A stretch of 64,000 bases of DNA from Aspergillus flavus. Its lineage: Eukaryota; Ascomycota; Eurotiomycetes; Eurotiales; Aspergillaceae. The DNA is taken from positions 6,386,001 to 6,450,000 of the forward strand of contig NC_092406.1 in NCBI RefSeq assembly GCF_009017415.1. Reading direction: 5' to 3'. The first letter of the stretch is position 1, and every line of letters begins with the position of its first letter. The notes under the pieces are model-generated. The model was not told where the DNA came from. It saw only the letters and a list, made by a program, of their open reading frames with translations, and ran no database searches. Both the position numbers and the translations under genes were made by a program. Below, in pieces: positions 19,934 through 31,922 of the stretch.

Positions 19934-21498
19934 TTAATCCGTCTCATACTCCGCAAAACGACTTCGCTTCCTCAATGTAGCCCCAAACCAGTACAAACCA
20001 AAAATCCCAAAAACACACACCACCGTCAACGCCCCAATCAAACTCGCACCTTTATCAATCCCAAGATTAACATAAAGCGGCGTCGACCAAAGAATAGACG
20101 CAAAGGCAAGAACAGACCGTGCAAAGTCATTCATGGCGAAAAGACTGCCCGCGTATCTTCCATACGAGACAGACATGTAGGCGAACATGGACTGGAGGAG
20201 AGTGGGCATGCCGATCATGAAAAGTAAAAAGCCTATTGTGGGTACAATCCAATGGAATGCTGTGCTCGAAGTCCAGGCGAAAAGAAACATTCCTGCTGGA
20301 ACGACTAGTGAGCCGAGAAGTCCGGGTATGAGCCTTTGTTCGGGTGAAGGCATTTTTCCGGCTTTGACTGGACGGCTGATTGTATAGTGAGTAATCGCTA
20401 AATAAAATGGTGTAGTGAATAACACGGCCACTATGGCGGTTAGGAATATTGCGCCGGTTTGTAGTAGGCTCATCGCGTATACACCTTGGTATACCAGAGG
20501 GACGGCTTCGAAGAAGGAATAGAAAATAGCATATACCAGTGCGGTGTAAAGTGTAGTGAACAGAATGGCGGGATCAAAGGCGTTTATCTTCCATGGAATC
20601 ACAAGAAAGTCATACAATGTCTCTTGAGATAGCCCCGTGTGGTTCACCTCGGAACTGGATCTGAACGCTTCATTGCCAGTCAAAGTCCGTAGCCGTCTGG
20701 CGCGTTGGTATAGAATAGCTGGGCCAAACGTTTCCGGTAGAAAAATCTAATGGATGTTAGGTCGCGAATCGTTGTAGAAGTCCGCAAAATGTGGTGGGCA
20801 GGACAATAACGAACCAGAAGCAAAAAGCAGGGCGCGGCAAACCAGACGATCAGCCACATGCTCCAGTGCCACCCTTTTGACGCGACACATAAACTTGCCA
20901 ACGTTGGAGCCACGGTAGGGGCAGACACTGCACATACCCCCCAGATCCATAATCCGCTAGGTAGGTTGACAAGATTTGTGATGTCCGCGAAGGAAGCCGG
21001 ACCCGTTGCCAAACATGGTGACCCGAAGAAGCCTTGGGCAAAGCGTAGAAAAAGAAACCCAGGGACATTATTGACAACGGCTGCGAGGACACTGACTATC
21101 AGGAAGATTGCGAACGAGATTACATAGGGTGGATTGCGGCCTATAGACGGTTTGTCGGATAAAGGGCCAAAGAGTAAGGGTCCTATCCCATAACCCAGAA
21201 GAACCAGGGCCATGCCAAGTGAGCCCACCGATGAGGACACACCATATTCGGCCTGAAATGCCACTTCTGCTGGGGTGAACGCCGCGGATGACATGTACAC
21301 GACGAAAGTGTAAAAGTTTATCTGAATATAGGTCATGATCTTGGCCCAGCGAGGCCAATTGTGCGGATTTGCCGGGTCATCATCAGAATACCAATCCACA
21401 AGTATCATTCCGTCAGGGGTAGTTTCCGGAACGAGCCATTTGGAAGGACCTTTCTGATCAGAAATTTCACATTCTGTGTCGTACGTGTCAGATTCCAC
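19934..21498 (-). CDS. MFS transporter, DHA1 drug:H+ antiporter type
   Basis: The gene looks broken at first because two ORFs abut in different frames. A 68-nt intron (20747-20814) with rare donor GTTCGT, branch CTAAC and acceptor TTAG joins them in phase: exon 1 20815-21498, exon 2 19934-20746, 498 residues. The join restores FLPETFGPAILYQRARRLR, the typical end of TM6 and the start of the central loop. Other marks are NPHNWPRWAK before TM1, GPLLFGPLSD after TM2 and QGFFGSPCLATG in TM4-5. Twelve helices. This subgroup contains polyamine, mycotoxin and azole exporters of ascomycetes, so efflux of a small organic compound is likely; the substrate is unknown. The neighbouring SDR converges on it. 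Confidence 0.9.
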
Positions 21499-24400
21499 GT
21501 TGCCAGCGACCCTGGATGTATGAGATTCAGCTTCTTATACTTCTGCGATAAGTACCTGAGATCTAGTAAAAGACACACTGACCTCGCCGCTGTGGAATAT
21601 GCTGGTGACAGACAGAATCCAGGCTCCTCTTCAGGAAATCTCAAGAGCCGGCCACCAGAAAGCCAATGGACGATTCTTCCTAAAGAAGTACTGCAGATTA
21701 TGGCCGCCATGACACAAAAATATTAACTGCGTGTTGTCCCAGAATTATGGACTCAAACTAATACTCATCAGGGATGGTCATGAGTGCTCATCGAAAGGAT
21801 GATTTGAGACGAGAAACTTCTTGAAGCGGATGCAAGAGTTCGAACGAAGGAAAAATCAAGATCTTGATCGTAACATGCTGGCTATTATATTATCGCTGAT
21901 ACTGGCTACGCCACTTTATCTGCCCCACTCCGATACATTTCTTTTTTAATCTCCGGAAAAAAGTACTATTGGAGGCTTTTGCTTCTCCCTCATGCGTCAA
22001 TAGCACGCTCTATGTTGCATAATGCACGATATTTGGTCTCTTCTTGGAAATAAATAACTATCGCAGAGTGGTATCCACGAGTTTTTAGTTGTCATGGCCC
22101 AGAATTCGACCATCCCAGCATAGTCCCTTGTAATGCTATCGAATATTCGCTCGCATTGTTTTGGAGTGTATCTTAAATAAGGATCGCTTTGACAATCCAG
22201 CACAATGCCAGATAAATCAAAATTATACAAAAGAATTCTGCACTACGGCATAAGCCTCGTTACATCGGTCCTGCAGCATTGGCCGGTTTAAAGCGCGGCC
22301 TGATAATCAGGGAAAATCTCGACCGATCTTTGGAGCTGAATTAGGGCATCACTCATTTAAGACATGCCACGTGAATATTCTCAGCCCATCTGGACACTTG
22401 GCCCAAAATAAAGCGACCTGCCTATTGCGAATGCACGATCATATATAGTTAACCAATAACTGACCCACTCACCTGCATTAGCACTGTAGGTGACGAATAA
22501 CTAACCGGTCGTCGACCTCATCGACGGCGGTAGCACAACAGACACGCCAATAGCGGCCCACCGTCCGGGGTGGTCCATGCTGCTCCGAGAGATCCAACCC
22601 TGCAATGGAAGATCGATGAGTGATTTTCATGGAACTTGAAGAACTATTGCTTTGTTATCTGCAGGAGTCCCTTGCACTCGACCTAGCTATTAGTTGCCAA
22701 GAAATGCGGCGCCTGCATTTTCCCCCACTCAGAGAAACAATTATACGGTTAGTTACGTTGACCTACGGCGGTATGCATAAATTAATTGTAGAAGCACTTG
22801 GTGATTGTGTATTAGGGCATACCAAAGAGATCAAGAAACCGAATTGACTATTGGATAGAACTATCTAACCAAACCTAAATACGTGCTTGCAGAATGCATC
22901 TGTAGTAGGTAAGGATCAACGCCGCCGCAGGATTTTTGGACTCACCTGATAGCTTTGTTAAGCATGCATGCATGTTGCTAGTTTTGAACATAGAAGCACA
23001 AGGTCAGACGTGTCCCTCTGTCAAAGGTCTGCTTCATTGTTTTCAATTTCTAAAGCACCTTACTAGGCTCTATCAATTATATAATCAACCATGTTCGCAA
23101 TATTCGCCATACTTGGCCCCAAAATCTCACAGTCTCACAGATGGCATTACTGGAAACGCTATATTCTGGGCACTTTCTCTCTATTAATCTTATCTATCAA
23201 TTTTCATAATAAATCTTAATCACTAGACTGCCAATATGCTCGACCTGGACAGAGATCTCGTCACCTTGAGGTAACCAATACCCCCTTCGACAAAGACCGC
23301 TGGGAGGTCTTGTACTGCAGGCCACGCGCTGAGCTATCGTTTGACGCGGTATATCCAAGAGTATGGCGCATTTCTATCTACCCAGGTCATTGTCCATATA
23401 AAGGAGTCTGTGGGGATAATGTTGAAGGCCCGTGTGTATAACTGTAACTGCTCCCGGACGAAGAGTCCGCAGTGTCCTAGCGGGAGGGCAGGGTATATTT
23501 CGCTATGATAGTGGTTAAACTTACGACCGGTATGCAGTATAAGAGATACGATTTAAAGGAGAGTCCTATTTAGTTCTTCTTGACCGGGGCTTCTCTTATA
23601 CGCCTACGTAGGTGCACAGAAAAGTCCTAAGCACACGTCCAGCCAGATATACATATAGCATGCTATCACCTATGAACAGACCCAGTACAAAGAAGTGCAG
23701 TGTGGGAGTGGAGCCATGAGTATATTAAGATATTGCTATACAAAAGTCAAGCCCTGTATGAATGGCTATTTATTATACTGCACCATTTTATCAGCCTATA
23801 CCTGGCAACCTCTAAGCCCAGCCGTTATAAAGAAACGTGTTTTATACAGACTCGTGACTCTGAGATCTGCTCCCTACACTTGTATCCGTCTTTTCACTCG
23901 TGACTCGTACAATAGTAGTGCATTTTATATCGGGCTGCTTTCTGCTGGCTCTCTCCTGACTGGGACTACTAGAGCGCAAGGACAGCTTCTGCCACGGAAT
24001 ACGCGGGTAACGGCTGAGGAGTAGGCGTATGCTGGTAGTTATGCTGCTGTAATGCCGACCGCCGGTTCGATACAGGCCCATATACTAGGTGCACTTGTTC
24101 ATCTAGTGTGGTGCTCGGGTCAGCGTTATGATGGATTAAATGGGATGTGAAGGCATACATGTTACATCGCTTTCGGCTTTTGAGAGTCTAACCATGGCAA
24201 CCAAGTGAACAATGTCAAAGACTAATTGATATATCAAGAGGGTGTGACTTATAGCGGACCAAGAAGGAACATCCCAGACAGGATAATATTTCGTGCTTTC
24301 GATACTTGAACTTTCCATACCACCTTCATACGCATCACAAGATGACAGCCGTTGTTATCGCTGAGTAAACGGTTCAGCTAAAGTCGATGTCATGATGAGC

Positions 24401-27374
24401 GGTCTTTGACGATCCTTTGATGAGACCTTGGTAACGCAAATTCCCGAGTATACTGCCATTCGACTATCCATATAATGTAATTCACTAGGTAAGTATGTAC
24501 TTTTGCCGGGACACTGATGAGAACGTTAAGCGGCACGGCAATCGGATTTGCCATTTGCAGTAAGCCATGCATACTTATTTACCCACATTTTCCCGTTTGC
24601 TTCTCCCTCAACTCATACACTAATGTAGTGTAACATGCAAGAAAATTGTAATTTCCGAGTGAAGCCTGAAGAGTGACACTGCAGCTCACGCTATCACTAG
24701 CTTGAAGCCACTTTGAAGATCAAAGTATCTTTTTATTTGTTCTTGAAGAGAAGAAAGTAAAGATGACAGCCTAGAATCTCTTCACCTCGGCTATCTTCCG
24801 TGGGATTAATTGCTGCTGCAGCGTGATACTGCCGAGTAAGATTCAGGATTTTCTTCAGCTTGAGATACAGACACAACATGGTCACAGCTTCGATGGTGAA
24901 TGGCTGGGTGTCAGTTCGATCCATAGCCTCAAACTCAGTCAGACTAAAGATAGAATCACGATAGGTCGAATGATCCAGGTAGCAGTCGGTGGTCGGGGTC
25001 GTAGAGAGGCCGGGTCAACCACCAGGCATGGGGACATGAAGCCGGAGAACTGAAGCACTTGCAGGGATGTTCGGCGCGTTTTGGTCGTACCTTATTGAGC
25101 CTGCGCGGCATTATTGGTGGAGGACCGGAGCAAAGTGGAGATGCCGATCAGCCCTGCAGCGAAACGGAGACCAAATCCTGCCGAGTCAAGTTAGTGCAGG
25201 CCCTCTCCCCCAACGCGGGGAAAAGGTTCAACCGGTAGCCCTATCTTTGCTGTCGGAGATCGTGGGTACCCCTGGACAGGAGGGTTATTGAGCCGCTTGG
25301 ACAATCGGTTTGCGGTTGCCAGTTAAGCCGGTCGATCGTCCGGATGCTTGGCAGGAACCACTCTCGGAGGTATTTGGACATGGCCCGGACTTGGTTTGTC
25401 TTGTCCATATACCACTGAATGTAGTCATTGTATGTCAAAAATTCGGGAGCAAATACACTCGACGGGCAAATCCTTTTGTTGTCTGCATTCGGCCGGACTA
25501 TATGTCCGCGGACATTGTTCACATATGTACACGAATCGGACAACGCCGTCTAGATAGTAATATCCAGCCTAACTAAGGCGGCCACTCCTTTGAAATCGTA
25601 TCACCGCCGACAATTCCTATCAGCCAAAAGAGCCTAGTCGCAGGTAACATCATTGGAACTAACCTATCATGGTTTGGTACAATGTGGATCAACCGTCCCG
25701 GTACATCACACCAGCGAAGTCCATTAGTTCTGGCTCATCAGGTACAACCGTATAGAACCACTCGACGACCCTATTCATGTTGCAAAACCTCAAGCGTGTC
25801 GATCACATTGTAACAAAAAACGCCCTATTCCTTGTAGAGAATTTGGCCTTGTTGATCTTATTGGTCTGATTGTGTCCCATCTGTGGATCGTGTGCATGCA
25901 TCTGTTTTTAGGTACATTATTCCGGCACCATATGGTCCTGTCAATCGGCCACATGGAGATGTCGATAACCTTCGTCAAGAAGACAGACATTGGCGGTTCA
26001 AGCCGATGTACATGAGACAGATTGTGATCAACATAGCCCAGCGTTTTCAGCCTTGACTAGGTAATTGTGTAGTTGATATCAAACTTGTGTCTGCATGGAC
26101 CCTCAGCGGAAAGTCCCCGGTTCTACTCTTTACGGACTTGCTAGGATGCTGGAACGTTCGAACAGCACTCGCCATATGGCAAGCAGGCATGGCCACCTGA
26201 GGCTCAACAGATCAGGGCCCACTCGATTTCGACAGGCTAAGCGAGCTATTTGCTTCGTCTGCCACGGAACCTCGTAGATTCCGATTTTCCTTACTGTAAT
26301 ATACAACATAACGTTCTCCCTCCTCGGTAGGATGTATTGTGTTTCAGGCTTGGTATCGTCAAGTAATGGTAGCTTGAAGGATCAGACTAAGAGAAGGTGG
26401 ATCGCCAGTGTCATCCAGCCAATGTCTAGATAGATTTGTGAGGAATCAGCTGCAGTAAGTTATGTGGGCGTCAGCCCAGCGAAGCTTGGGGAGACTTTAG
26501 GAGACCCGCACCGCAGATATTTTCTTGTCAGGATAATCGTCTAGCAGAAGATGTCTGGGCGATAGTTGTTGCAGCCGCATAACTGCGCTACTCTGCAGGC
26601 CTTTCCTATACCCGGCAGACAGGGAACGTCAGAACGGCATGTAGAGCAACGGTTGCACCCTGGTAACTCGTGGTCGACCCGACGTTCAGTCACCCCAGTA
26701 ATTTCTAGACCCATTGAAACTATAACAGGGATATTTGATTGGTGCGTTGCTGGGCGCAGGGTAATATATCGTATGCATCGGAGTTGGGCAGATGTCCAAT
26801 CTCTTCCGTCACTAATGCCGCTGCCGAGCCACGCGAATAGGCTCAAGCTTATCGGCGCACGCCAGGGTGGATCAGAAGGTCCAGAAGGATGCGGGAGAAA
26901 CCCTTGTGAAAGGATTTCTCTAGTCTATCAGGTCCTATTGGTTAAATTGCATGATTCGTGTTGATTCTTTCTTAAAATCCTGCCATTTTCCTCTTTTGTC
27001 ACTTCAGCAGTCATCTCGCAATCCAAGTCGCCCCCGTGGGTGGGTACTAATTAACACTCCAATACGAGCGGGTTCAAGCCCTGGTACTTTTTAAATGCAG
27101 TCAGCAATTAAATAAATGCATACACAATTGATTTTGAACAAGAATATAAACCGAAGCCCGTCTGCGATCGGTTTGGTTGCATTGAGATTCGAAATCGTCA
27201 ACTCTCTGCGCATAATCAGACTGCGAGTTAAAATAGACTGTGATCGCACTGACCGAAAAGGACGATCAACCTAACTCTTCTTCTTCACCCTTGTTGATTT
27301 ATTTTCATCTTGGATAGACCCCATTTTAATCTCCTTTCTGCATCACTTCCACGTGGAAGGTTGTTCACCGCAAC
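21499..27374. other. Gene-poor 5.9 kb region with decayed fragments
   Basis: Dense in stops in all frames and mixed in composition, AT-rich from about 21.7 to 24.8 kb. No intact gene was found. Short ORFs (for example 21997-22230 minus, 22620-22847 plus, 26566-26964 plus) have no recognisable domain. Two stretches resemble decayed coding sequence: an ORF ending HGDMKPEN at 25053, like the HRDxKPEN catalytic loop of a protein kinase, and the fragment at 26066-26296 listed separately. This is consistent with an old inactivated gene or mobile-element graveyard. Confidence 0.45.
26066..26296 (+). pseudogene. Decayed coding fragment, possibly from a heterokaryon-incompatibility (HET) type protein
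   Basis: One frame reads through about 75 codons with a single TGA (near 26201). It has segments such as VDIKLVSAWTLSGKSPVLL and LDFDRLSELFASSATEPRRF. The last resembles the SATDPRDKVFALLG region that follows the HET domain in many fungal proteins, with the frame lost immediately afterwards. The kinase-like HGDMKPEN remnant about 1 kb upstream could belong to the same dead gene. Identification rests on pattern memory only. Confidence 0.25.
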
Positions 27375-28868
27375 ATGCCTCGTGCCCCACAGAAATGGAC
27401 CCCAGAGGAGGACAAGCTCCTCTGCCGAGAAGTCCACAATCAGTGTGAGTTGGGTCGCAATAGTGTTTCACACATATTAGGTCTAACTCCGTTCCGTGCT
27501 CTAGTATCCGAAGGCAGAGTAAGAGACTGGCGATCAATAGCAGACAAGATTCCGGGTCGGACGAATAAAGATTGTCGCAAACGGTGGCACAATGTGCTTT
27601 CCGGTGGTTTGAACAAGGGGTACTGGACAGAGGAAGAAGACAAGCTGTTGACACACGCGGTGCAAATACATGGAGAGACGTGAGGATCCTCTGCTGCTCG
27701 TCAGGGAAAGAACCCTATACTGACACGTGACTGCGATAGATGGACGGTGGTTGCGGATGTCGTCAAAACACGAAGCGCAGATCGTATGTTCTTCTTGATA
27801 ATTTTTGTGTCCTCTGTTCATTACTAATGAATGTTGCGTTCAGAATGTGCCAAGCGATGGAAGCAATGTCTCGACCCACAACTCGACCGCAGTGAATGGA
27901 CAGAACTCGAGGTAGGCTTGTATGTCCACGGAGAATCGAGAATTGTGATGCTAATAAGAACGATAACAGAACCGACGATTGATGGAGGCATGTGCTGCCA
28001 AGGGGCGACGATGGAAAGAGATTCAGATGGAGCATTTCCCTACCCGGTCACGAAACTCGATCAAGAATCAGTAAGCATGAGCCTTGGATGAAGGGTAGAA
28101 TACAAGACATGAAGCTGACCTGATGGTACCATGATCAGACACACAATTCTTACCCGCCGATACAATAAACTGAAGAACTTACGAGAAGCCCAGACTGCCG
28201 CGAGCGCGGGAACTGGGCCCGAGGACTCGAGCTTGTCGCCGAGCTCATGCGAGGACTCGGGAGATACTGTCGACAGTAGCGACGATGATAGCGGTCTTGG
28301 GAGTGGAAGCACAGAAGGAAGCACCGGGTTACATGATCCTCGCATTGCCGATGATGATGTGCCGATGAACATAAATCCCACAGACATCTTGCCATCGACG
28401 ACTCAAGGAATCCCTGGTCATAATGGGTTTATGCACGGGACATGGGATATGGCTGGCACATTGTCGGGAGATCCATGGGGACTGCCCTCGGTAGGCGAGA
28501 CGGATAGTATGGGATTGTTCCTCAATGGTATGGTGCCAGAACTTCACAGCATCCCACCGGACAGCATGCATAATTTTGGCTTTGTGGATGCAGCAAGCGG
28601 CAAAGACTGCATATGCCCAAGTTTGTTATCACCAACCGAAGAGATGCCCAGCGACTACAGTCAAGGAGACAACTTTTGCGACGACCTAAGCGTATCAGCT
28701 ATGGACACAGAAGAGCAAACTCTCGCCTCTTTGCAAGAAAACGTGACTCGTGGGAAACGGTGTGCCAAAATAGTGTTGACGGTGGAGGAACCCGATAATA
28801 ATACGGTCGAGTCTCTCGTGCAAATTGCATTCTCAAGCAAATCACGGTTCCATTTCGCTCGCGAGTGA
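27375..28868 (+). CDS. Myb-type transcription factor with three SANT/Myb repeats
   Basis: Six exons: 27375-27444, 27505-27679, 27740-27783, 27844-27911, 27970-28070 and 28139-28868, total 396 codons, all junctions in phase. Three tandem Myb repeats fill the first 165 or so residues. Repeat 1 starts at [10 protein letters not shown] and ends at [10 protein letters not shown], repeat 2 starts at [10 protein letters not shown] and ends at [10 protein letters not shown], and repeat 3 starts at EWTELENRRL and ends at [16 protein letters not shown]. The regularly spaced Trp residues are visible in each. The remainder is acidic, Ser/Asp-rich and probably an activation region. Fungal Myb proteins of this layout are nuclear regulators of development or secondary metabolism. 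The targets are unknown, and nothing ties it to a particular neighbour. Confidence 0.9.
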
Positions 28869-29707
28869 AGTGATTTTCCCTGGACTAATTGGAAGTTTGA
28901 TGTTCGTGGTATGTTCCTCGCCATCACGGCGCCGTTTCCCGGGTGGTAAATTTTCCTTCAGTGGCTTTCTTTGGTGTTGATATCACGGAGCAATGGCGTT
29001 TCTTTATGTGACATGTATGAGATGAGATATGTGATGGGACAAGTTCCATTATCTTGGGCATGAGTTCAGCAGATAAAATCGTCTGCTCAGACTCTGTCCC
29101 AGCTGTACCTTACACGAAATTCGACGGATTATTTCGTTTTTGCGATAGATTATTGTTTCAGAGCATTCGCCGAGCCCTTGGGCCTTTGTGTTTTGTATGG
29201 CATACTAGATAGACTTCTTCAAAACAAGTTTCCAATCTTGGCCCTTCTTCCTTACGAGGGAACTACCTTCGTGTATATCAATAAGTCTAAAATCTACAAC
29301 GTCCTTCCTGATGAATGATGCTACGTGCCTTGCTTCTCCAGAACGACGGCATTTCCACTCCTTGCATGGGTTCAGTTTCTAGATGAAGAGGGATCATCAC
29401 GATATGTATGCTACGAACTTTTGTAGCTCCCAAGTTCTTAAGTGGAAAAGTCTGGGAACATAGTTCGAGTAGGGTATGTAGTTATCAATATGTACCCCGA
29501 AACAAAAGGAGGAACAAGCGCAATAATCCGCACAAAGGAAAGAAAAACAACACTTTCGAGTAGAGCAGAAGTGTCGGAGATAAATACACAATTCTATGTC
29601 TGCAGCGCCCTGTCTTCAGCCCGTGAATGGCCTATAGACCGTGATGATATCTCTTGACCGGGAATCACACTTCGGGGACCACCACGCGGTTAAATGGCCC
29701 AATAGAA
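28869..29707. other. Intergenic between convergent genes
   Basis: 3' flank of the Myb gene and 3' flank of the F-box-like gene. Short ORFs only; nothing supported. Confidence 0.5.
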
Positions 29708-31922
29708 CTATACCGGGCTGCTAAGGGCCTTGACAGCTGAAATAAAAAACCCGGAGTCTGGGCTTCTAGGGTTGAAAGTGGGTGGGGTCCAATGCGTCCA
29801 TCCATATGAGTTCGCGTGGGCGAAGGCCGTTTCAGGACCGAACCTGCGCCCAGATTGCGCCAGCTCCAAGACCGCGGCCGGCCCAAGAGTAAGAATAAAG
29901 TCGAGCCAGGCGCCTATACAATAGGTAAGTTAATGTGTCCCATGTCAGGTGTGTCAGGGGGCGAATAATCGAAAGCAGAGGGAACCTACTTAGCATGGAC
30001 TCTTCTTGCTGCTTGTCTCCGGGAGTAATACCGGTCTCGCTAAACACGCCATACCGGCGCGCATGGGACGTCTGCACCCGTAGGAAATCCAGCAAAGAAG
30101 CCATGGCCGTCCAGACCTCGATCATATCGCACAGCTGGTCCTCTGAGAGTGGGCCTTGGTTGCCGCGCGCGAACCCCTCGGGAGGCGTGAAGAGCACGGT
30201 GTTGAAGTCGCTGGGGTCAGGGCTGGTGCAGCAGACCAGTGGTAGGACAGCACCGCACGTCTTCCCACGTAGCCACTGGATCTGTCCAGCCAGGTCCCAC
30301 TCCCGGTCCTTTCGGCTCCCAAATAGGTGGCAGAAGGTCCATACGCGCCAGATGGCGTCGTCAACCGCGGCGCCCTGTTCGCTGTCAGGTTCGCATAGAG
30401 CCGTCATCATCTCTTCTCGTACAACTGCCCGGCAATAATACCAAATTAGGAGCTTGATTCGGACGAGCGTGTCTAGGTCGCGGGCGTAGTGCCGCAGGTA
30501 GAGACTCGCCGCCAGCGGTGAGCCATCGGAATCCTCTTTAGTATACCGAATAGGAAATTCACAGACCTGGCGAAGCTCCCATGCCGGCGGGGATACCTTC
30601 CACAACGTTCCCTGAATCAGGGGCAGCTCGTGTGCCTTGAAGGCCTTGTATGCCGCACGATTGACTCGGGCCAGAGAGAAGAGATCCTCGAGGCAGTCAA
30701 CCTGCTGCAGAATTCGCCGCATGACGGGGACCGGCACATTCAATGCAGACGATGCACACGGGTGGGATAGCACCCGTGTCCGCACGTCGAGCTCGTAGAT
30801 ACTGTGACGGGGTCGAGGCACCGGAACTATGGGCCCGGAGGAGCCAGCGTACGCGGTCGACAAGGAGCCCCGGGCGTGCGACTCGCCCCCCGGTGTCCAC
30901 AAGGTTGGCTGCAAGTAGTCCAGCACCAGTCGTTGGGCCTGTTCGATGAAATTACCCGCATATCACTCCCGGTCTGCCTCGGGCATATCGGGCATGCAGA
31001 GGGAGGCTCGGTTTTCCAGTAGAATAGACAGGATGCGCTTCATGCGCGTAGCCGCCCCAGAGTGGGCGTGAATTGGCGGCCCATTCGGCCCTGTGGTTCT
31101 CGAGAGCGTGTGGCACAGTGGAGGCTGCGTGGACGCCTCTCCAACAGGGCGGATGGACTGGCGAATGGCGTGGGATGGCTTTTGTGGTAGCCGTGGTAGC
31201 CGGAAGTGCTGGAATGCCCGCGTAAGCGTCCGCCCCCGCACTAACCAGCGTCGGGACGTGAGTCTATCTGGAGTTGGCTCTGTGTGCTCTGTATTCACTG
31301 CTGTAGGCAGATCATGGCGGGGACGGTGGACGCGGAGGCGATGCAGCGGATTGCTGCGCAGGCCTTTTCTGGCGAAGGCGTGATCCAGGGCCGCTAGGTC
31401 ATGAGCTTCTGGCTTGTTGGGGAGCGACCAGTGCTTCCGCCCTTGTGGGCGAGGGGGTAAGGGATAGTGCTTGGCGAGACCGTGGTCCCGAGCACTCGCG
31501 CGTAATGGCAGTGGTGGGAGGGGCTTGTCTAGTTGGTTCTGAAGACATGCGGGAACATTGCCTCCAACGCAATGGCCACGGGACGGCCTAGGCGTTATGG
31601 GCAGCTGGTGATCGTCTAGTTTAAGGCCCGATGTGGTAGTGGAGATGCCAAGTCCGACCAGTATCTCGCTCGAACCGGCTGAGCTCGCGGCTACGGAGGG
31701 ACTGCAGAGACTGGTTACCGAGCTTCCTGCACTGCTACCTGCTGGATAGCCTAGAGTGGTGCCGCTGAGCTTGTCATGGCTAATGCGGGTTATCTTCGCT
31801 GGCCCGCGCAGCTGCGTGTGATTGATGTATACCATGGCCGCCTTGTCTCGTGGCTGTAAGAACCGGCGCGCTATTCCCAATGGCTTGTATGATGGTTTAA
31901 AGATCTGATAGTATAAAGTCAA
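29708..31922 (-). pseudogene. F-box-like protein gene interrupted by one in-frame TGA
   Basis: One reading frame runs from 31922 to 29990 and is broken only by TGA at 30963-30965 (codon 320). A 76-nt intron (29914-29989, donor GTAGGT) then leads to a last exon (29708-29913) encoding FILTLGPAAVLELAQSG and WTHWTPP. These match the usual C-terminal region of this fungal F-box-like family, so the frame after the stop is real coding sequence. The first 300 residues are low in complexity (Pro, Arg, Ser, PPLPL-type runs). The F-box-like segment is VMRRILQQVDCLEDLFSLARVNRAAYKAF, after the stop. No splice option removes the TGA in phase. A CGA to TGA change would explain it. Alternatives are sequencing error, readthrough, or reinitiation that makes only the C-terminal part. 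Confidence 0.65.

Noticed and set aside
20680..21498. Frameshifted MFS transporter split into two genes
   Set aside because: A 68-nt intron with donor GTTCGT joins both ORFs in phase into a normal 498-residue protein.
26566..26964. 132-codon plus-strand ORF
   Set aside because: Located in decayed sequence, overlapped antisense by another ORF, and not recognisable.
21499..27374. Intact transposon in the gene-poor region
   Set aside because: No transposase, reverse transcriptase motif, terminal inverted repeat or long terminal repeat could be seen.
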